A DNA stretch of 64,000 nt from Chitinophaga filiformis (GCF_023100805.1 NZ_CP095855.1:3203001-3267000), one strand, 5' to 3'. Shown: positions 33,301-42,806, counted from the stretch's first letter. Program-made: numbers and translations. The notes: generated from the letters alone by a model not told the origin.

Positions 33301-34896
33301 ATGAGAACTCTATTATGGGCCTGTTGCGCCCTGTTCCTGTTTGCGTGTAACAAATCGTCGCTCGAACCACAGGAACACTTATCTGCCCATCTGAACACCA
33401 AAGCTGCGGTGGCAGTCAGCAAATCCACGAGCAAAAAGATCTTTATCCATTGGATGCCCTGGTTTGAAACACCGGCATCCAGGGGGGCCTGGGGGTATCA
33501 CTGGAAAATGAATACCCAGAACCCGGATATCATCGTTAATGGCAAAAGACAGATCGCCGCTTACTTTTATCCTAAAACAGGGCCATACGCTTCCGGCGAT
33601 CCGGATATTGTCGAATATCAGTTGCTGTTGATGAAGTACGCCGGTGCAGATGGCGTATTCATAGACTGGCCGGGCACCCGCCAACGGTACGACTATCCCG
33701 ATAACCTGAGCAATTCCAATGCCCTGATCAGTAAACTGAATGCCGTAGGGCTGCAATTCTCCATTGTACATGAGGACCGTAACTGGGACCCTGGTATGGC
33801 TTCCGGTGCCAACGGCGATTTTGTTTACATGCAGAACAACTATTTTAACCAGGGGAATTACCTGAGAAATGCTTCCAATGAACCTGTGGTATTGAATTTC
33901 GGCCCCATCACTTTTCATCAGCCTTCAGAATGGAATACGATCCTGAATGGTAATAACCCACGTCCGAAGATCATTCCGCTCTACGGATTCACAAACGAAG
34001 TAGGTGCTAACAACGCAGGTGGCGAATTCCCATGGATATACCAGGAACATCCCGGTGTGGTAGACCGTTACTATACGCAGGCAGCCGGTTTTCCGCTGTC
34101 TATAGGTGTGGTATATCCCGGTTTCCGGTCTTTCTACGCTGCCGGCGGCGCAGATGGCCCTACCTGGCAGATCGCGTATAACGGCACTGCTACCTTCTCT
34201 GCCATGCTGGACAAAGCGCTGAGCTCCAGTGTAAACATCATCCAGTTTGCGACCTGGAACGATTATGGCGAAGGCACTATGATTGAACCGACAGATGAAT
34301 TTGGTTACTCCTTTCTGACCACCATGCAGCAGAAATTAGGCGTTCCCTATGGGCAGCACGAACTTGAGCTGATTGCCCGTTTATATGGCTTCAGAAAGCA
34401 GTATGCAGGCAATGGTACGGTACAGCAGCAACTGAACCAGGTATTCACTTACCTCGCCAATTTGCAGGTAAGCAATGCCGAGAACCTGTTGAACAGTATC
34501 GGGGGCCCTGTTAATCCGGGAACCGGCGTCCTTATCAAAAACAAATGGTTAAATACATACCTGTATGAAGAGAACGGACAGGTGAAGTACAACGGCAACA
34601 GCAGCGGTAACCAATACAGATGGGTACAGGAAACGGTGAACGGACATACCCGGTTTAAGAACCTGGCCACCGGTCATTACCTGAATATCGAACACCTGTA
34701 CAACTATGTGGAGAGCACGGATGTTCCCAATACCTTCTACAGTAGCTATTGGTTACTGGAAAGCTATAACGGTTACACCCGTTTGAAGAACGAGTGGCAG
34801 AATACTTACCTGAACCTCGAAAATCAGAGCGGACTGGCACAATGTACCAACGTACCGGCTTACTTTGAAAGCAGCCAGTGGACATTACAGAACTAG
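33301..34896 (+). CDS. GH71/99-like lipoprotein with C-terminal beta-trefoil
   Basis: This 531-residue lipoprotein (signal ending LFLFAC) has a (beta/alpha)8-type domain (about 45-390) with the features of glycoside hydrolase family 71/99-like proteins: FIHWMPWFE, a DGVFIDWPGT strand and the late FATWNDYGEGTMIEPT. Such enzymes act on alpha-glucans or alpha-mannans. The catalytic pair is not certain to me. From about residue 405 three similar units (IKNKWLNTYLYEE, FKNLATGHYLNIE, LKNEWQNTYLNLE) make a beta-trefoil, probably carbohydrate-binding. The whole looks like a surface-anchored, substrate-gripping glycosidase. It has no neighbour on its strand in the same unit; a terminator follows. Confidence 0.8.
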   Translation: MRTLLWACCALFLFACNKSSLEPQEHLSAHLNTKAAVAVSKSTSKKIFIHWMPWFETPASRGAWGYHWKMNTQNPDIIVNGKRQIAAYFYPKTGPYASGDPDIVEYQLLLMKYAGADGVFIDWPGTRQRYDYPDNLSNSNALISKLNAVGLQFSIVHEDRNWDPGMASGANGDFVYMQNNYFNQGNYLRNASNEPVVLNFGPITFHQPSEWNTILNGNNPRPKIIPLYGFTNEVGANNAGGEFPWIYQEHPGVVDRYYTQAAGFPLSIGVVYPGFRSFYAAGGADGPTWQIAYNGTATFSAMLDKALSSSVNIIQFATWNDYGEGTMIEPTDEFGYSFLTTMQQKLGVPYGQHELELIARLYGFRKQYAGNGTVQQQLNQVFTYLANLQVSNAENLLNSIGGPVNPGTGVLIKNKWLNTYLYEENGQVKYNGNSSGNQYRWVQETVNGHTRFKNLATGHYLNIEHLYNYVESTDVPNTFYSSYWLLESYNGYTRLKNEWQNTYLNLENQSGLAQCTNVPAYFESSQWTLQN

Positions 34897-34911
34897 GTCT
34901 TGCATAAACAG

Positions 34912-34955
34912 GAAAGCGCCTGTCTTGCCATTGGGCAAACAGGCGCTTTCTGTTC
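34912..34955 (+). terminator. Rho-independent-type hairpin
   Basis: GAAAGCGCCTGT (34912-34923) and ACAGGCGCTTTC (34939-34950) pair perfectly, extended by TTGCC/GGCAA around a tiny loop. The T-tract downstream is poor (TGTTCC). It lies between the convergent GH99-like and permease genes and may work for both. Confidence 0.75.
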
Positions 34956-35041
34956 CTTTATCCGGCAACTTTTGAAGAAGGCTTTCAGCTAAGGATCAGG
35001 TGCTCATTTATTTCGCGTTGTCCCTCCCCCGGATCTTTTTA

Positions 35042-37453
35042 TCATTCAGATCTTAAACTCCTTACAGGATTGACCAGGGCTGCTCTGATGGCTTTGAAGC
35101 TGATGGTTAGCATAGTGATGACCGCCATCAGGAAGATAGAAACCGCAAATACTGCCCAACTGATATTGACGCGGTATGCAAAATTCTGCAGCCATTTGTT
35201 CATGAGCAGCCAGGCCAGTGGCGTAGCAATGACGGCTGCGAGTGCGATCAGCTTCAGGAAATCTGCCGACAGCATCGCCACAATACCAGATACCGATGCG
35301 CCCAATACTTTGCGGATACCGATCTCTTTGGTACGTTGCTCTGCCGCATAGGTAATAAGTCCGAATACGCCCAGGGACGCGATCAGGATGGCCAGTACTG
35401 CAAAGGAGATAAAGAGCTTGCCTGTGCGTTCTTCTGCCTGGTATAACCTGTTAAAGCTATCGTCCAGGAAGGTATATCTGAAAGGCTGTCCCTGCATAGC
35501 CGGCCGGGCATGATACAACTCACCGATCCTGCTGATGATCTGCTGGATATTTTTCGTGTTGATGCGGAATGCCATGGTGCCTGTATAGTTACCTAATGTG
35601 AATACCGCCGGTGCAATCTTGCTGCGTAGAGAACCCGAATTAAAATCTTTTACTATCCCGATGATCTTCATTTTCTGGTCGCCACGATAGAGATATTTGT
35701 CAGTGATATCCGTAAATCCAAACAGGCGTGCTGCTGTTTCATTGATAATAAGCGCTGACCCGGTATCGGTAGGCATATCCGGCGAAAAGTTCCTGCCTTG
35801 CGCCATCTGCATGCCTAGTGTGGGAATATAATCGGCATCTACATACCATTCGGCAATACCGGTTACCTGCCCCGGGCTCCGGGCGGCATCTTTGGAGAAG
35901 ATATTCGTGCTCATGTTAATGTCGGTAGGCAATGTGTTTGTCATGGTGCCTGCCCTTACTCCGGGTAGCTTCAATACGTCATCTCTGAACCCTTTGGCGT
36001 GTACCCAGAGTGCCTGGGTGTTTTCTATGACCAGCACCTGTTGCCGGTTATAGCCCAGCTGTTTATTGTGTATATAACTCAACTGATTGTAGATAACCAG
36101 TGTGCCAACAATAAGCAGGATAGCCGCGGCAAACTGGAAGATGACCAGGCTGTTCCTGAGCCAGCTGCTTTTAAAGCCGTTAGAGAGTTTCCCTTTCAAT
36201 ACTTTCACCGGTTCAAAGGAGGAAAGGAAGAAGGCGGGATAACTGCCGGCTATTAGTCCTACGACGATCACTATCAGCAACAATACAGGAATGATCCATG
36301 TCAGGGATGTCACATTGATGCTGAGCGATTTTCCTGATAATTCATTCAGATAGGGTATCAGTAAGGCTGTCAGGACTATTGCAATGAGCATAGCGCAGCA
36401 GCTGGTGAGGATGGATTCTGCCAGGAACTGTATTATCAGGCTGCTTTTCTGTGAGCCCATTACCTTGCGTAACCCTACTTCCTTGGCCCTCCCTGCAGAG
36501 CGAGCGGTAGAGAGGTTCATAAAGTTTACACAGGCGATCAGCAGGATGATAACGGCAGTGATGATGAAAATGTAAACGTATTGTATGTTCCCTGAAGGTT
36601 CTGCTTCATTGGTCAGGTCGGAGTAGAGATGGATCTTCTTGAGTGGAATGGATTTGTACCTGAAATGTCCTCCTTTCTTTTCCAGGTCTGCAAGGTCGCT
36701 CCCGGTCAGTTTTTTAAGATCATTCTCCATATACTTTTTGGTCGCCTGCTGCAGGTACTTGTCCAGTTGTGCCTGGGTGGTGCCCGGGCGTAGCTGGACA
36801 TATGTTACGAAATTGTCCGCCATCCATTCCGGTTGCCTGCTGAATTCCTCCTGTGCCATCGCCCTGATGAAATCAAAATGCAGATGGGATTGTGGCGGAA
36901 CATCTTTGATCACACCTGTGATCGTATACTGGTTGATATTGTCCGTATGCAATATTTTGCCAACAACATCCGTACTGTTGAAATATTTCTTCGCCATGCT
37001 CTCCGAAATGACCATTGAGAAGGGCGTGCGCAATGCTGTAATTGGGTTGCCGGCAATCATATGCAGGCTGAAGATGTCAAATACGGAGGAATCGGCAAAG
37101 CAGGCATTGTTCTCCATCAAGGTCTCTTCTCCCTTTTTAACGAGTATATGTTGCTGCTGAAGAAAGCGTACGTAATTTTCAATCTGCGGATAATCCTGTT
37201 GCAGCATAGGGCCCAGCAGGGATGGTGTGTTCCTCTCCTTAAATGCGCTGCCATTCACGAGGAAGTCGGCATCTATGCGGTAAATGCGGTCAGCCTTTTT
37301 ATTGAAATACTCATACCTCAACTCATCCGTTACAAATAAAGTGATTAATAAGCAGGTAGCCAGTCCTATGGCTAACCCGAATATGGTAATGGCAGAAAAG
37401 CCTTTATTCCGCCAGAGGTTGCGGATGGCGATCTTATAATAGTACCTGAACAT
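35042..37453 (-). CDS. FtsX/MacB-type ABC transporter permease
   Basis: This protein of about 803 residues has the MacB core arrangement twice: a membrane segment at the N-terminus (GFSAITIFGLAIGLATCLLI), a periplasmic MacB_PCD domain, three segments with the FtsX pattern (ARSAGRAKEVGLRKVMGSQKSSL), then a second PCD domain, and a final FtsX unit (AEQRTKEIGIRKVLGASVSGIVAML). Such duplicated permeases are common in Bacteroidota and work with a MacB-like ATPase in exporting peptides or lipids. No ATPase gene lies nearby. Start at 37453 is preferred (MFRYYYKIAIRNLWRNKGFS, the usual family beginning). Confidence 0.9.
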   Translation of the reverse strand: MFRYYYKIAIRNLWRNKGFSAITIFGLAIGLATCLLITLFVTDELRYEYFNKKADRIYRIDADFLVNGSAFKERNTPSLLGPMLQQDYPQIENYVRFLQQQHILVKKGEETLMENNACFADSSVFDIFSLHMIAGNPITALRTPFSMVISESMAKKYFNSTDVVGKILHTDNINQYTITGVIKDVPPQSHLHFDFIRAMAQEEFSRQPEWMADNFVTYVQLRPGTTQAQLDKYLQQATKKYMENDLKKLTGSDLADLEKKGGHFRYKSIPLKKIHLYSDLTNEAEPSGNIQYVYIFIITAVIILLIACVNFMNLSTARSAGRAKEVGLRKVMGSQKSSLIIQFLAESILTSCCAMLIAIVLTALLIPYLNELSGKSLSINVTSLTWIIPVLLLIVIVVGLIAGSYPAFFLSSFEPVKVLKGKLSNGFKSSWLRNSLVIFQFAAAILLIVGTLVIYNQLSYIHNKQLGYNRQQVLVIENTQALWVHAKGFRDDVLKLPGVRAGTMTNTLPTDINMSTNIFSKDAARSPGQVTGIAEWYVDADYIPTLGMQMAQGRNFSPDMPTDTGSALIINETAARLFGFTDITDKYLYRGDQKMKIIGIVKDFNSGSLRSKIAPAVFTLGNYTGTMAFRINTKNIQQIISRIGELYHARPAMQGQPFRYTFLDDSFNRLYQAEERTGKLFISFAVLAILIASLGVFGLITYAAEQRTKEIGIRKVLGASVSGIVAMLSADFLKLIALAAVIATPLAWLLMNKWLQNFAYRVNISWAVFAVSIFLMAVITMLTISFKAIRAALVNPVRSLRSE

Positions 37454-37714
37454 TGAATGACATTTAGGTCTTGGCAATACGAAATATACGATAGTGGCGG
37501 CTCCAAGAGGGTGCCAATTTGTAATTGTACTGATAATGAGTTGTTTAGCTGCTTGTTCCTTCCCTCAAGTGTCCGGTTTTGATATAGAGGTGTTCGCTTT
37601 TAGCGGTTGGATAAGGTACGAAAATTGCGGAGTCACATTTACATGAACGGGTTGCAGGAGCCCGTTTTTATGAATATCTTACCTGTATGCTCAAATTGTT
37701 ATAAAACCCTTGTT

Positions 37715-38836
37715 ATGAAGAATACTAGAAGACACTTCCTACAAAATTTTGCTGTTTCTGCTATTGGATTGACTGTTCTTCCCCGCCTGGGACTGGCCGG
37801 GAAACCTGATCTATATGAGCAGCCGTATGATGGTCCCGTACTGCGGGTGGCTATTATGGGACTTGGCAGTTATGGCTCCCGGGTGGCGGAAGCGATGCAG
37901 TCCTGTAAGAAAGCCAAACTGGTAGGTGTGATCAGTGGTACACCTTCCAAGATCAAAGACTGGCAGGGGAAATATAATATTCCGGAGAAGAACTGTTACA
38001 ATTACGGGAACTTTGATAAGATCAAGGACAACCCGGATATTGATGCTGTATATGTCATCACACCCAATGCCCTGCATCATGACCAGGTGATCCGTGTGGC
38101 AAAGGCGGGCAAACACGTGATCTGTGAAAAGCCGATGGCATTGAATGCAAAAGAAGGACAGGAAATGGTGGATGCCTGTCGCAAGGCAAACGTAAAACTG
38201 CTGGTAGGTTACCGTATGCACTTCGAGCCACACACGCTGGAAGTGATCCGTATGCGGAATGCCGGAGAGTTTGGGAAAGTGCTCTTCTTCCAGGGATTGT
38301 GCGGGTTTAAGATAGGTGATCCTACCCAATGGCGTTTGAATAAACAACTGGCCGGTGGTGGTTCATTAATGGACATCGGTATTTATGCCGTGAACGGTGC
38401 GCGTTACATGGTAGGAGAAGAACCTGTATGGGTAACCGCACAGGAGACTAAAACCGACCATGAGAAGTTCAAACCCGGTGTCGATGAAACCATCCAGTTC
38501 CAGCTGGGCTTCCCCAGCGGCGTGACTGCTTCCTGCCTGTCTACCTACAGTATGAACAACCTGGACAAATTCTTCCTGAACGGTGAAAAGGGATTTGCAG
38601 AGATGCAGCCGTCTACCGGTTACGGGCCTATCAAGGGCCGTACGCATAAAGGGGAATTGAATCAGCCTGTCGTGGTGCATCAGACAGTACAGATGGAAGA
38701 AATGTCTGATATTATCCTCAATGGTAAACAGCCTGTGGTGCCTGTAAACGGGGAGGAAGGGGTGAAAGACCTGAAGATCATGGATGCGATCTACCAGGCT
38801 GCGAAGACGGGTGAGAAAGTAAGTTTGAAATTATAA
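37715..38836 (+). CDS. Gfo/Idh/MocA family oxidoreductase with Tat signal
   Basis: This protein of about 373 residues starts with a twin-arginine signal (NTRRHFLQNFAVSAIGLTVL). The NAD(P)-binding Rossmann motif follows at about 52 (LRVAIMGLGSYGSRVAEAM), and the family motif EKP with the catalytic-type Lys (HVICEKPMALNAKEGQEMVDAC) is present. The second domain contains GGGSLMDIGIYAVNGARYMVGEEP. Tat-exported members with bound NADP resemble glucose-fructose oxidoreductase. It is likely periplasmic and acts on a sugar or sugar acid. ATG 37715 was chosen to start directly at the signal. A long hairpin follows. Confidence 0.88.
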   Translation: MKNTRRHFLQNFAVSAIGLTVLPRLGLAGKPDLYEQPYDGPVLRVAIMGLGSYGSRVAEAMQSCKKAKLVGVISGTPSKIKDWQGKYNIPEKNCYNYGNFDKIKDNPDIDAVYVITPNALHHDQVIRVAKAGKHVICEKPMALNAKEGQEMVDACRKANVKLLVGYRMHFEPHTLEVIRMRNAGEFGKVLFFQGLCGFKIGDPTQWRLNKQLAGGGSLMDIGIYAVNGARYMVGEEPVWVTAQETKTDHEKFKPGVDETIQFQLGFPSGVTASCLSTYSMNNLDKFFLNGEKGFAEMQPSTGYGPIKGRTHKGELNQPVVVHQTVQMEEMSDIILNGKQPVVPVNGEEGVKDLKIMDAIYQAAKTGEKVSLKL

Positions 38837-38839
38837 AAA

Positions 38840-38925
38840 TAAAGGGGATGTATTAACATTTGAAGTGACTCCGGAAGCATCTGGCTTTTTGGGGTACTTC
38901 AGATGTTAATACGTTCCCTTTTTAT
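38840..38925 (+). terminator. Long imperfect hairpin terminator
   Basis: The left arm (about 38840-38865, AAAGGGGATGTATTAACATT) and right arm (about 38895-38920) are nearly complementary over some 26 bp, and the stem is followed by CCCTTTTTATTT. It terminates the oxidoreductase gene. Confidence 0.75.
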
Positions 38926-38973
38926 TTCCGCCCCGACAGGCGTCCGCTAGGTATGCCTGGAACTTTCATGATG

Positions 38974-39008
38974 TTTGAGTGCCGCTATATTTATTATGGA
39001 TATATTTG
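38974..39008 (+). promoter_or_regulatory. Candidate Bacteroidota promoter (-33 TTTG, -7 TATATTTG)
   Basis: TTTG at 38974-38977 and TATATTTG at 39001-39008 are separated by 23 bp, at the upper end of the usual 17-23 range. The predicted start is near 39013, the ATG of the next gene, so its mRNA may be leaderless or nearly so. Confidence 0.45.
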
Positions 39009-39012
39009 TACC

Positions 39013-39558
39013 ATGAAAATTGGAAGACAGTTTAATACCCTAAACCTGAAGGAATACCTTTTCTTCATCGATAATTATAAGAAATACACTGATTTCAATA
39101 CCTTGGGCCTTTACCGATCAATTGTAGAAAACAATAAATTAACGATCGAAGATAAGATCGTGGTAAGGGAATACGCCCATCGGGTATTCAAGAAATCATT
39201 TGATTTCCTGCAGATCAAGGATCCGCAAACTTACATTGATGTACTCACGCTTGGACAGGAACCGGGCAAGGTAGAGACAAGAACGATCTGGGACAATATC
39301 GAAAGATACCAGAAGTTGACGATCCGGAAAAAGCGTTTCGGGCACAGAAACTTTGGGGTTCATTCCAAACATTCCTGTGGTTATGATACCTGTCATTTAA
39401 ATGGTGTCATGACAAAACAGGGATCTTCAATATCCTATGGGGAAATCGGCTTCGCATCGGATAGAAACAGGTACGCCGTGCAGGACAAATCTAATGTACG
39501 CAGAAAGGAGCGGAAGAGCGCACAACAGATCATCCGCCGGATACTGGAAGATGAATGA
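39013..39558 (+). CDS. Hypothetical protein (181 aa)
   Basis: This basic soluble protein of 181 residues has no signal peptide. It has a helical N-terminal half (NLKEYLFFIDNYKKYTDFNTLGLYRSIVEN, IVVREYAHRVFKKSFDFLQIKDP) and a C-terminal half with Cys/His (VHSKHSCGYDTCHLNGVM) before a basic tail (SNVRRKERKSAQQIIRR). The Cys/His cluster could hold a metal, but no known motif is complete. I do not recognise the family. ATG 39013 is chosen over 38953 because the longer form would begin upstream of the likely promoter box. It converges with the DUF4342 gene with no gap between stops. Confidence 0.65.
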   Translation: MKIGRQFNTLNLKEYLFFIDNYKKYTDFNTLGLYRSIVENNKLTIEDKIVVREYAHRVFKKSFDFLQIKDPQTYIDVLTLGQEPGKVETRTIWDNIERYQKLTIRKKRFGHRNFGVHSKHSCGYDTCHLNGVMTKQGSSISYGEIGFASDRNRYAVQDKSNVRRKERKSAQQIIRRILEDE

Positions 39559-39819
39559 TCATTCCTGTTTCGGCGCTTCCTCCTCCTCTCTTTCCACCGT
39601 GATAGTACATTCTCCCACCAGCGCTGCCAATGCGCCTACAGCTGCCAGTACGGGTGCTAACAATACGCCTACTACGCCAATTGTCAGGGGAAATGACATC
39701 AGTTCCTTACCTGATTTATCCGTAATAGTGATCTTTCTTACATTACCTTCTGCAATGAGTTCTTTTACCTTTTTTAGCAGGTGCTCGCCGTGCAGTGAGA
39801 AGGATTCTTTAGTTGCCAT
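39559..39819 (-). CDS. DUF4342 protein
   Basis: This 86-residue protein matches DUF4342: a helical start (GEHLLKKVKELIAEGNVRKITIT), a short ITDKSGKELMSFPLTIGVVG strand pair, then a hydrophobic alanine-rich helix (VLLAPVLAAVGALAALVGE) and a charged tail (EREEEEAPKQE). The family is found in many bacteria, sometimes fused to UBA-like domains; function unknown. The middle helix may sit in a membrane or a protein core. It converges with the preceding gene with 0 bp spacing. Confidence 0.82.
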   Translation of the reverse strand: MATKESFSLHGEHLLKKVKELIAEGNVRKITITDKSGKELMSFPLTIGVVGVLLAPVLAAVGALAALVGECTITVEREEEEAPKQE

Positions 39820-39929
39820 GGGTGTAGGATTATAGGTGAATAATCTGGGTATGGGAAGTTACGATATTTTGGATAATAAAAGTATCCCTTATTGCTTATA
39901 ATAGTTACCTTGAGTATTATTTCGAACCT

Positions 39930-40229
39930 ATGAAATCAGATATCACCGCTTCAAAAAACAAGGCATTAGTTTTTACACCCGCCACTATTCTGGCCATGAT
40001 ATATTTGATGATGCTCATTTGTATGCTTCTCCTGATGGTGCTTGGTGAAGAAATGGGAGATACGTTTTATGCATTGCTGCTGTTCATGCCTTGTGTCATT
40101 TGTTCTTTATTGTTGGATGTCTTTTTACGGATATTATTCCGGAAGGACGTGAAATATAAAGCACTATATGTCTGGCTGATAGAAATAGCGGCGATGGTGA
40201 TTGGTATTCGCCTTTTCCTGCTGGCATAA
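39930..40229 (+). CDS. Hypothetical membrane protein (99 aa), first of a paralogous pair
   Basis: This 99-residue protein has three hydrophobic segments (FTPATILAMIYLMMLICMLLLMVL, FYALLLFMPCVICSLLLDVFLRI, IEIAAMVIGIRLFLL) with a short polar start (MKSDITASKNKAL). The next gene, 37 bp downstream, encodes a protein of the same plan (KNNRAYIFSPCVILAIISLVI, ATLFLLPCLIISLLIDLIVRF). The two clearly arose by tandem duplication. Function unknown. Confidence 0.7.
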   Translation: MKSDITASKNKALVFTPATILAMIYLMMLICMLLLMVLGEEMGDTFYALLLFMPCVICSLLLDVFLRILFRKDVKYKALYVWLIEIAAMVIGIRLFLLA

Positions 40230-40266
40230 TGATCCCGATTAGTTTGGTTTAAATCAATACCTGTGA

Positions 40267-40572
40267 ATGTGTAACACTTCTCCTAAAAATAACCGGGCAT
40301 ATATTTTTTCACCCTGCGTCATTCTGGCTATTATATCTCTGGTGATTGTCTGCTTTTATATGCTGGTCCCAACGGAACGTAGTGAAGAAGGAGCTTATAT
40401 GATCCTGGCGACCCTGTTCCTGTTGCCCTGTTTAATTATTTCGTTATTAATAGATCTCATAGTCAGGTTTTGCCTGAAGGAGGTGAAAAAGAAAGCGCAG
40501 TACATCTGGGGGATAGAAGCGATAGTGATCGTCTTTGTATTTGGGCTTTTTATTTTTTGGGTGACTTTGTAA
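40267..40572 (+). CDS. Hypothetical membrane protein (101 aa), paralogue of the preceding gene
   Basis: This 101-residue protein repeats the three-segment plan of its neighbour: a polar start (MCNTSPKNNRAYIFSPCV), ILAIISLVIVCFYMLVP, then LATLFLLPCLIISLLIDLIV followed by an FCLKEVKKKAQYIWGIEAI linker, and a final IVFVFGLFIFWV. The KKAQYIWGIEA stretch matches KALYVWLIEIA of the first gene. Probably cotranscribed with it and stopped by the hairpin at 40591. Function unknown. Confidence 0.7.
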   Translation: MCNTSPKNNRAYIFSPCVILAIISLVIVCFYMLVPTERSEEGAYMILATLFLLPCLIISLLIDLIVRFCLKEVKKKAQYIWGIEAIVIVFVFGLFIFWVTL

Positions 40573-40590
40573 AAGCATCAATTTATAAAG

Positions 40591-40626
40591 AAAGCCGGCT
40601 CGTGTTAATTGAGCCGGCTTTTTTCG
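40591..40626. terminator. Bidirectional hairpin terminator
   Basis: AAAGCCGGCTC (40591-40601) and GAGCCGGCTTT (40611-40621) pair perfectly; TTTTTT follows on plus, and an A-rich tract precedes it for minus-strand use. It sits between the paired membrane genes and the convergent GH8 gene and probably serves both. Confidence 0.88.
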
Positions 40627-40639
40627 TTTTTGTTGACGA

Positions 40640-42556
40640 TTAGTTTTTGATGACCTTCTTCGTCGTTACGATTCCGTTATGGATCAGTTTAACAATATAC
40701 ACGCCTGCAGGCAGATGACTTGCAGAGAATGACCTGGTATAGCTGCCCGTGGAAAGATTTTCCCTGAATATCGCTGCTACCTGTTTACCATTGATGTCAT
40801 AAACCGTCAGCGCTGTTACGCCTGCATCTTTTAGTGTAAATGCAACACTGGCATTGGTAGAGAATGGTGCAGGGTAGATGCTGAACTGTGTATTGGATGG
40901 CTTTTCAGGCGCAAGCGCTGCTAGTTTCGCTGCAGACTGACTGGTCCTTACCTTTATTTCGGTAATACTGTTCCATGCATTCACGGTGTTGCCATGTCCT
41001 ACGATCCTCACATATTTGGCAGAACTGGCAGTGAATGTAAAGGTTTCCAGCGCAGTTGTAGTACCACTGCTACGCAGGCCGGTTGCAGCTGATGTCCATG
41101 CGCTGCCGTCGGTGCTGGTGAGAATGTCAAACAGTGCACTTCTGGTGTTACCATTGTAGAAGGCAATATCTACCCCGCTGACGGTCGTGGCAGTACCAAG
41201 ACACAGTTGTATGTACTGACCATCGCCGTTGGCTGACCAACGGGTGGCAAAGTTATTGTCCAGTACATTGGCTGCTACGTTACCATCGTCGCTGCTGGCA
41301 ACTGCGGGTTCACAGGTGGGTGGTGGGGGAGTAGTACCTGCTTCCGGTTTCCACCAGTTGCCAGAGATGAACAACTGGCATAGCAGGCTGTAAGTATCGC
41401 TGTAATAGCCTGATTTTGCTGTCTTGAGGAAATTCCATCCGCTGTTCACGAAAGCCTGGTTGTTGCTGTTCACCACTGCTGCTGCAACAAACGGCGCTAC
41501 GAATACAGCCTCCGGATCACTGCCGGACACTGTGCCATTCAGCTGATAACCGTCTTTCACATTTGCGGGATTACCACCCGTTTTACCAATGATCCAGGTA
41601 GCGATCTTGTTGGAAATGCTCTGCGCAGTTGTATTGCCATACAGGGCATAGTCCATTACCACACGTAAAGGCACGCGGCAGGCATTATAGTTATATTCGT
41701 TTGTTTGCGGACCTTCATCAATAAAGTTTTTAGGCGCCGGCTCCGGAGGGTTCTTCACCACAAAATCGGAAATAAGACCGGTAGAAGGAGAGTAGGTAGT
41801 ACTGAACTGGTTGTACACCGCATACAGGTTGTTGATGAGGTTCAGCCAGGTGGCATCGCCTGTTTCCTGGTAGAATGCACGCAGGTGGCTCAGCATCCAG
41901 TCGGAAGGACGGGTGTTCAATGCACTCTTGCTATCCCAGTCGCCCAGGTTCAGGCGGTTGGTAGTAGTAACATTGGCCGCTTTTAAGCCATTGGTGATCA
42001 TCTTCTTTGCTTCATTGAGATAGTTGATAGTACCGTTGGATCCCCACTGATAGTGGGCCAGGATCAGTGAATAGGCAATGTCAATATCGCCATCGGTAGC
42101 GGAATCAAAATGTCCCTGGGCGCCGCTGGCATCTGCCACTACCCATCCCATCAGGTTGGTGTTGATACTGCTGTGGAAGGCTCGGGCAGTTTTGTACAAT
42201 CCGTCATAAATAGTTTTTGCGTTAGGGTCATAGCCGGCCATCAGGGCGGTGATCACCATGCCATAGCCGTGTCCTTCAGAGGTGCCTAATGGTACAAACC
42301 CTTCAGCATCCCCGCTGATCTCCCCTCTTACGTAATAACCGCCGGGAAGAGAGGCAAGATTGTTTTTCAGGTACTTTGATTTCCAGTAATCATAGTAACT
42401 GGCCACACTGGCATTCATCGCCGCCTGCGTAACATTGTTGGGTTTGATACAGTTGGGATAGGTGACTGCCTGTGGAAAAGGCTTGTTCTGCGCCTGCACA
42501 AGAAGGCTGGTAACACACAAGGTGCTGGTTACCAGTAATGAATAGAATTTAGTCAT
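40640..42556 (-). CDS. GH8 endoglucanase-type enzyme with discoidin and T9SS domains
   Basis: This 638-residue exported enzyme (signal ending LLVQAQ) has a GH8 catalytic domain (about 35-400) with the general acid Glu94 in TSEGHGYGM and the conserved Asp pair in SATDGDIDIAYSL (about 155-157). GH8 enzymes cut beta-1,4-glucan, chitosan or xylan. After a Pro-rich linker (TTPPPPTCEP) comes a discoidin/F5-8 type C domain (about 415-545, VASSDDGNVAANVLDNNFATRW). The C-terminus (about 565-638) is a T9SS type A sorting domain (FSIYPAPFSTNASVAFTLK ... GVYIVKLIHNG ... KKVIKN). So the enzyme is secreted by T9SS and stuck to substrate. Very likely biomass- or chitosan-degrading; exact substrate unknown. 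Confidence 0.92.
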   Translation of the reverse strand: MTKFYSLLVTSTLCVTSLLVQAQNKPFPQAVTYPNCIKPNNVTQAAMNASVASYYDYWKSKYLKNNLASLPGGYYVRGEISGDAEGFVPLGTSEGHGYGMVITALMAGYDPNAKTIYDGLYKTARAFHSSINTNLMGWVVADASGAQGHFDSATDGDIDIAYSLILAHYQWGSNGTINYLNEAKKMITNGLKAANVTTTNRLNLGDWDSKSALNTRPSDWMLSHLRAFYQETGDATWLNLINNLYAVYNQFSTTYSPSTGLISDFVVKNPPEPAPKNFIDEGPQTNEYNYNACRVPLRVVMDYALYGNTTAQSISNKIATWIIGKTGGNPANVKDGYQLNGTVSGSDPEAVFVAPFVAAAVVNSNNQAFVNSGWNFLKTAKSGYYSDTYSLLCQLFISGNWWKPEAGTTPPPPTCEPAVASSDDGNVAANVLDNNFATRWSANGDGQYIQLCLGTATTVSGVDIAFYNGNTRSALFDILTSTDGSAWTSAATGLRSSGTTTALETFTFTASSAKYVRIVGHGNTVNAWNSITEIKVRTSQSAAKLAALAPEKPSNTQFSIYPAPFSTNASVAFTLKDAGVTALTVYDINGKQVAAIFRENLSTGSYTRSFSASHLPAGVYIVKLIHNGIVTTKKVIKN

Positions 42557-42739
42557 ATACGGTCAATTTTAAGGGTGCGGTTTTTCCTGGTTTACAGGTT
42601 ATTTTGAGTTTTTGTAATGGCTATGCAAACGATTGCTAAAGTAAGGATAAGTACGATATAAATGAGCAAAATTATTTAAGTCAGTAGCCTGCTGCCTGCG
42701 GTGTCCCTGCTCTCTTTTTCCTTAGTGAGCATGACCTTG

Positions 42740-42770
42740 TTTGCTAACCTGTTGATAAAGACTAAATTTA
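42740..42770 (+). promoter_or_regulatory. Candidate promoter for the MBL-fold gene (-33 TTTG, -7 TAAATTTA)
   Basis: TTTG (42740-42743) and TAAATTTA (42763-42770) are 19 bp apart. The -7 element misses only the last G of TAnnTTTG. Start near 42775 gives a leader of about 32 nt to ATG 42807. Confidence 0.45.
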
Positions 42771-42806
42771 TTGTCAGAAAGCTATCTTATTATCCATCCA
42801 ATTATT

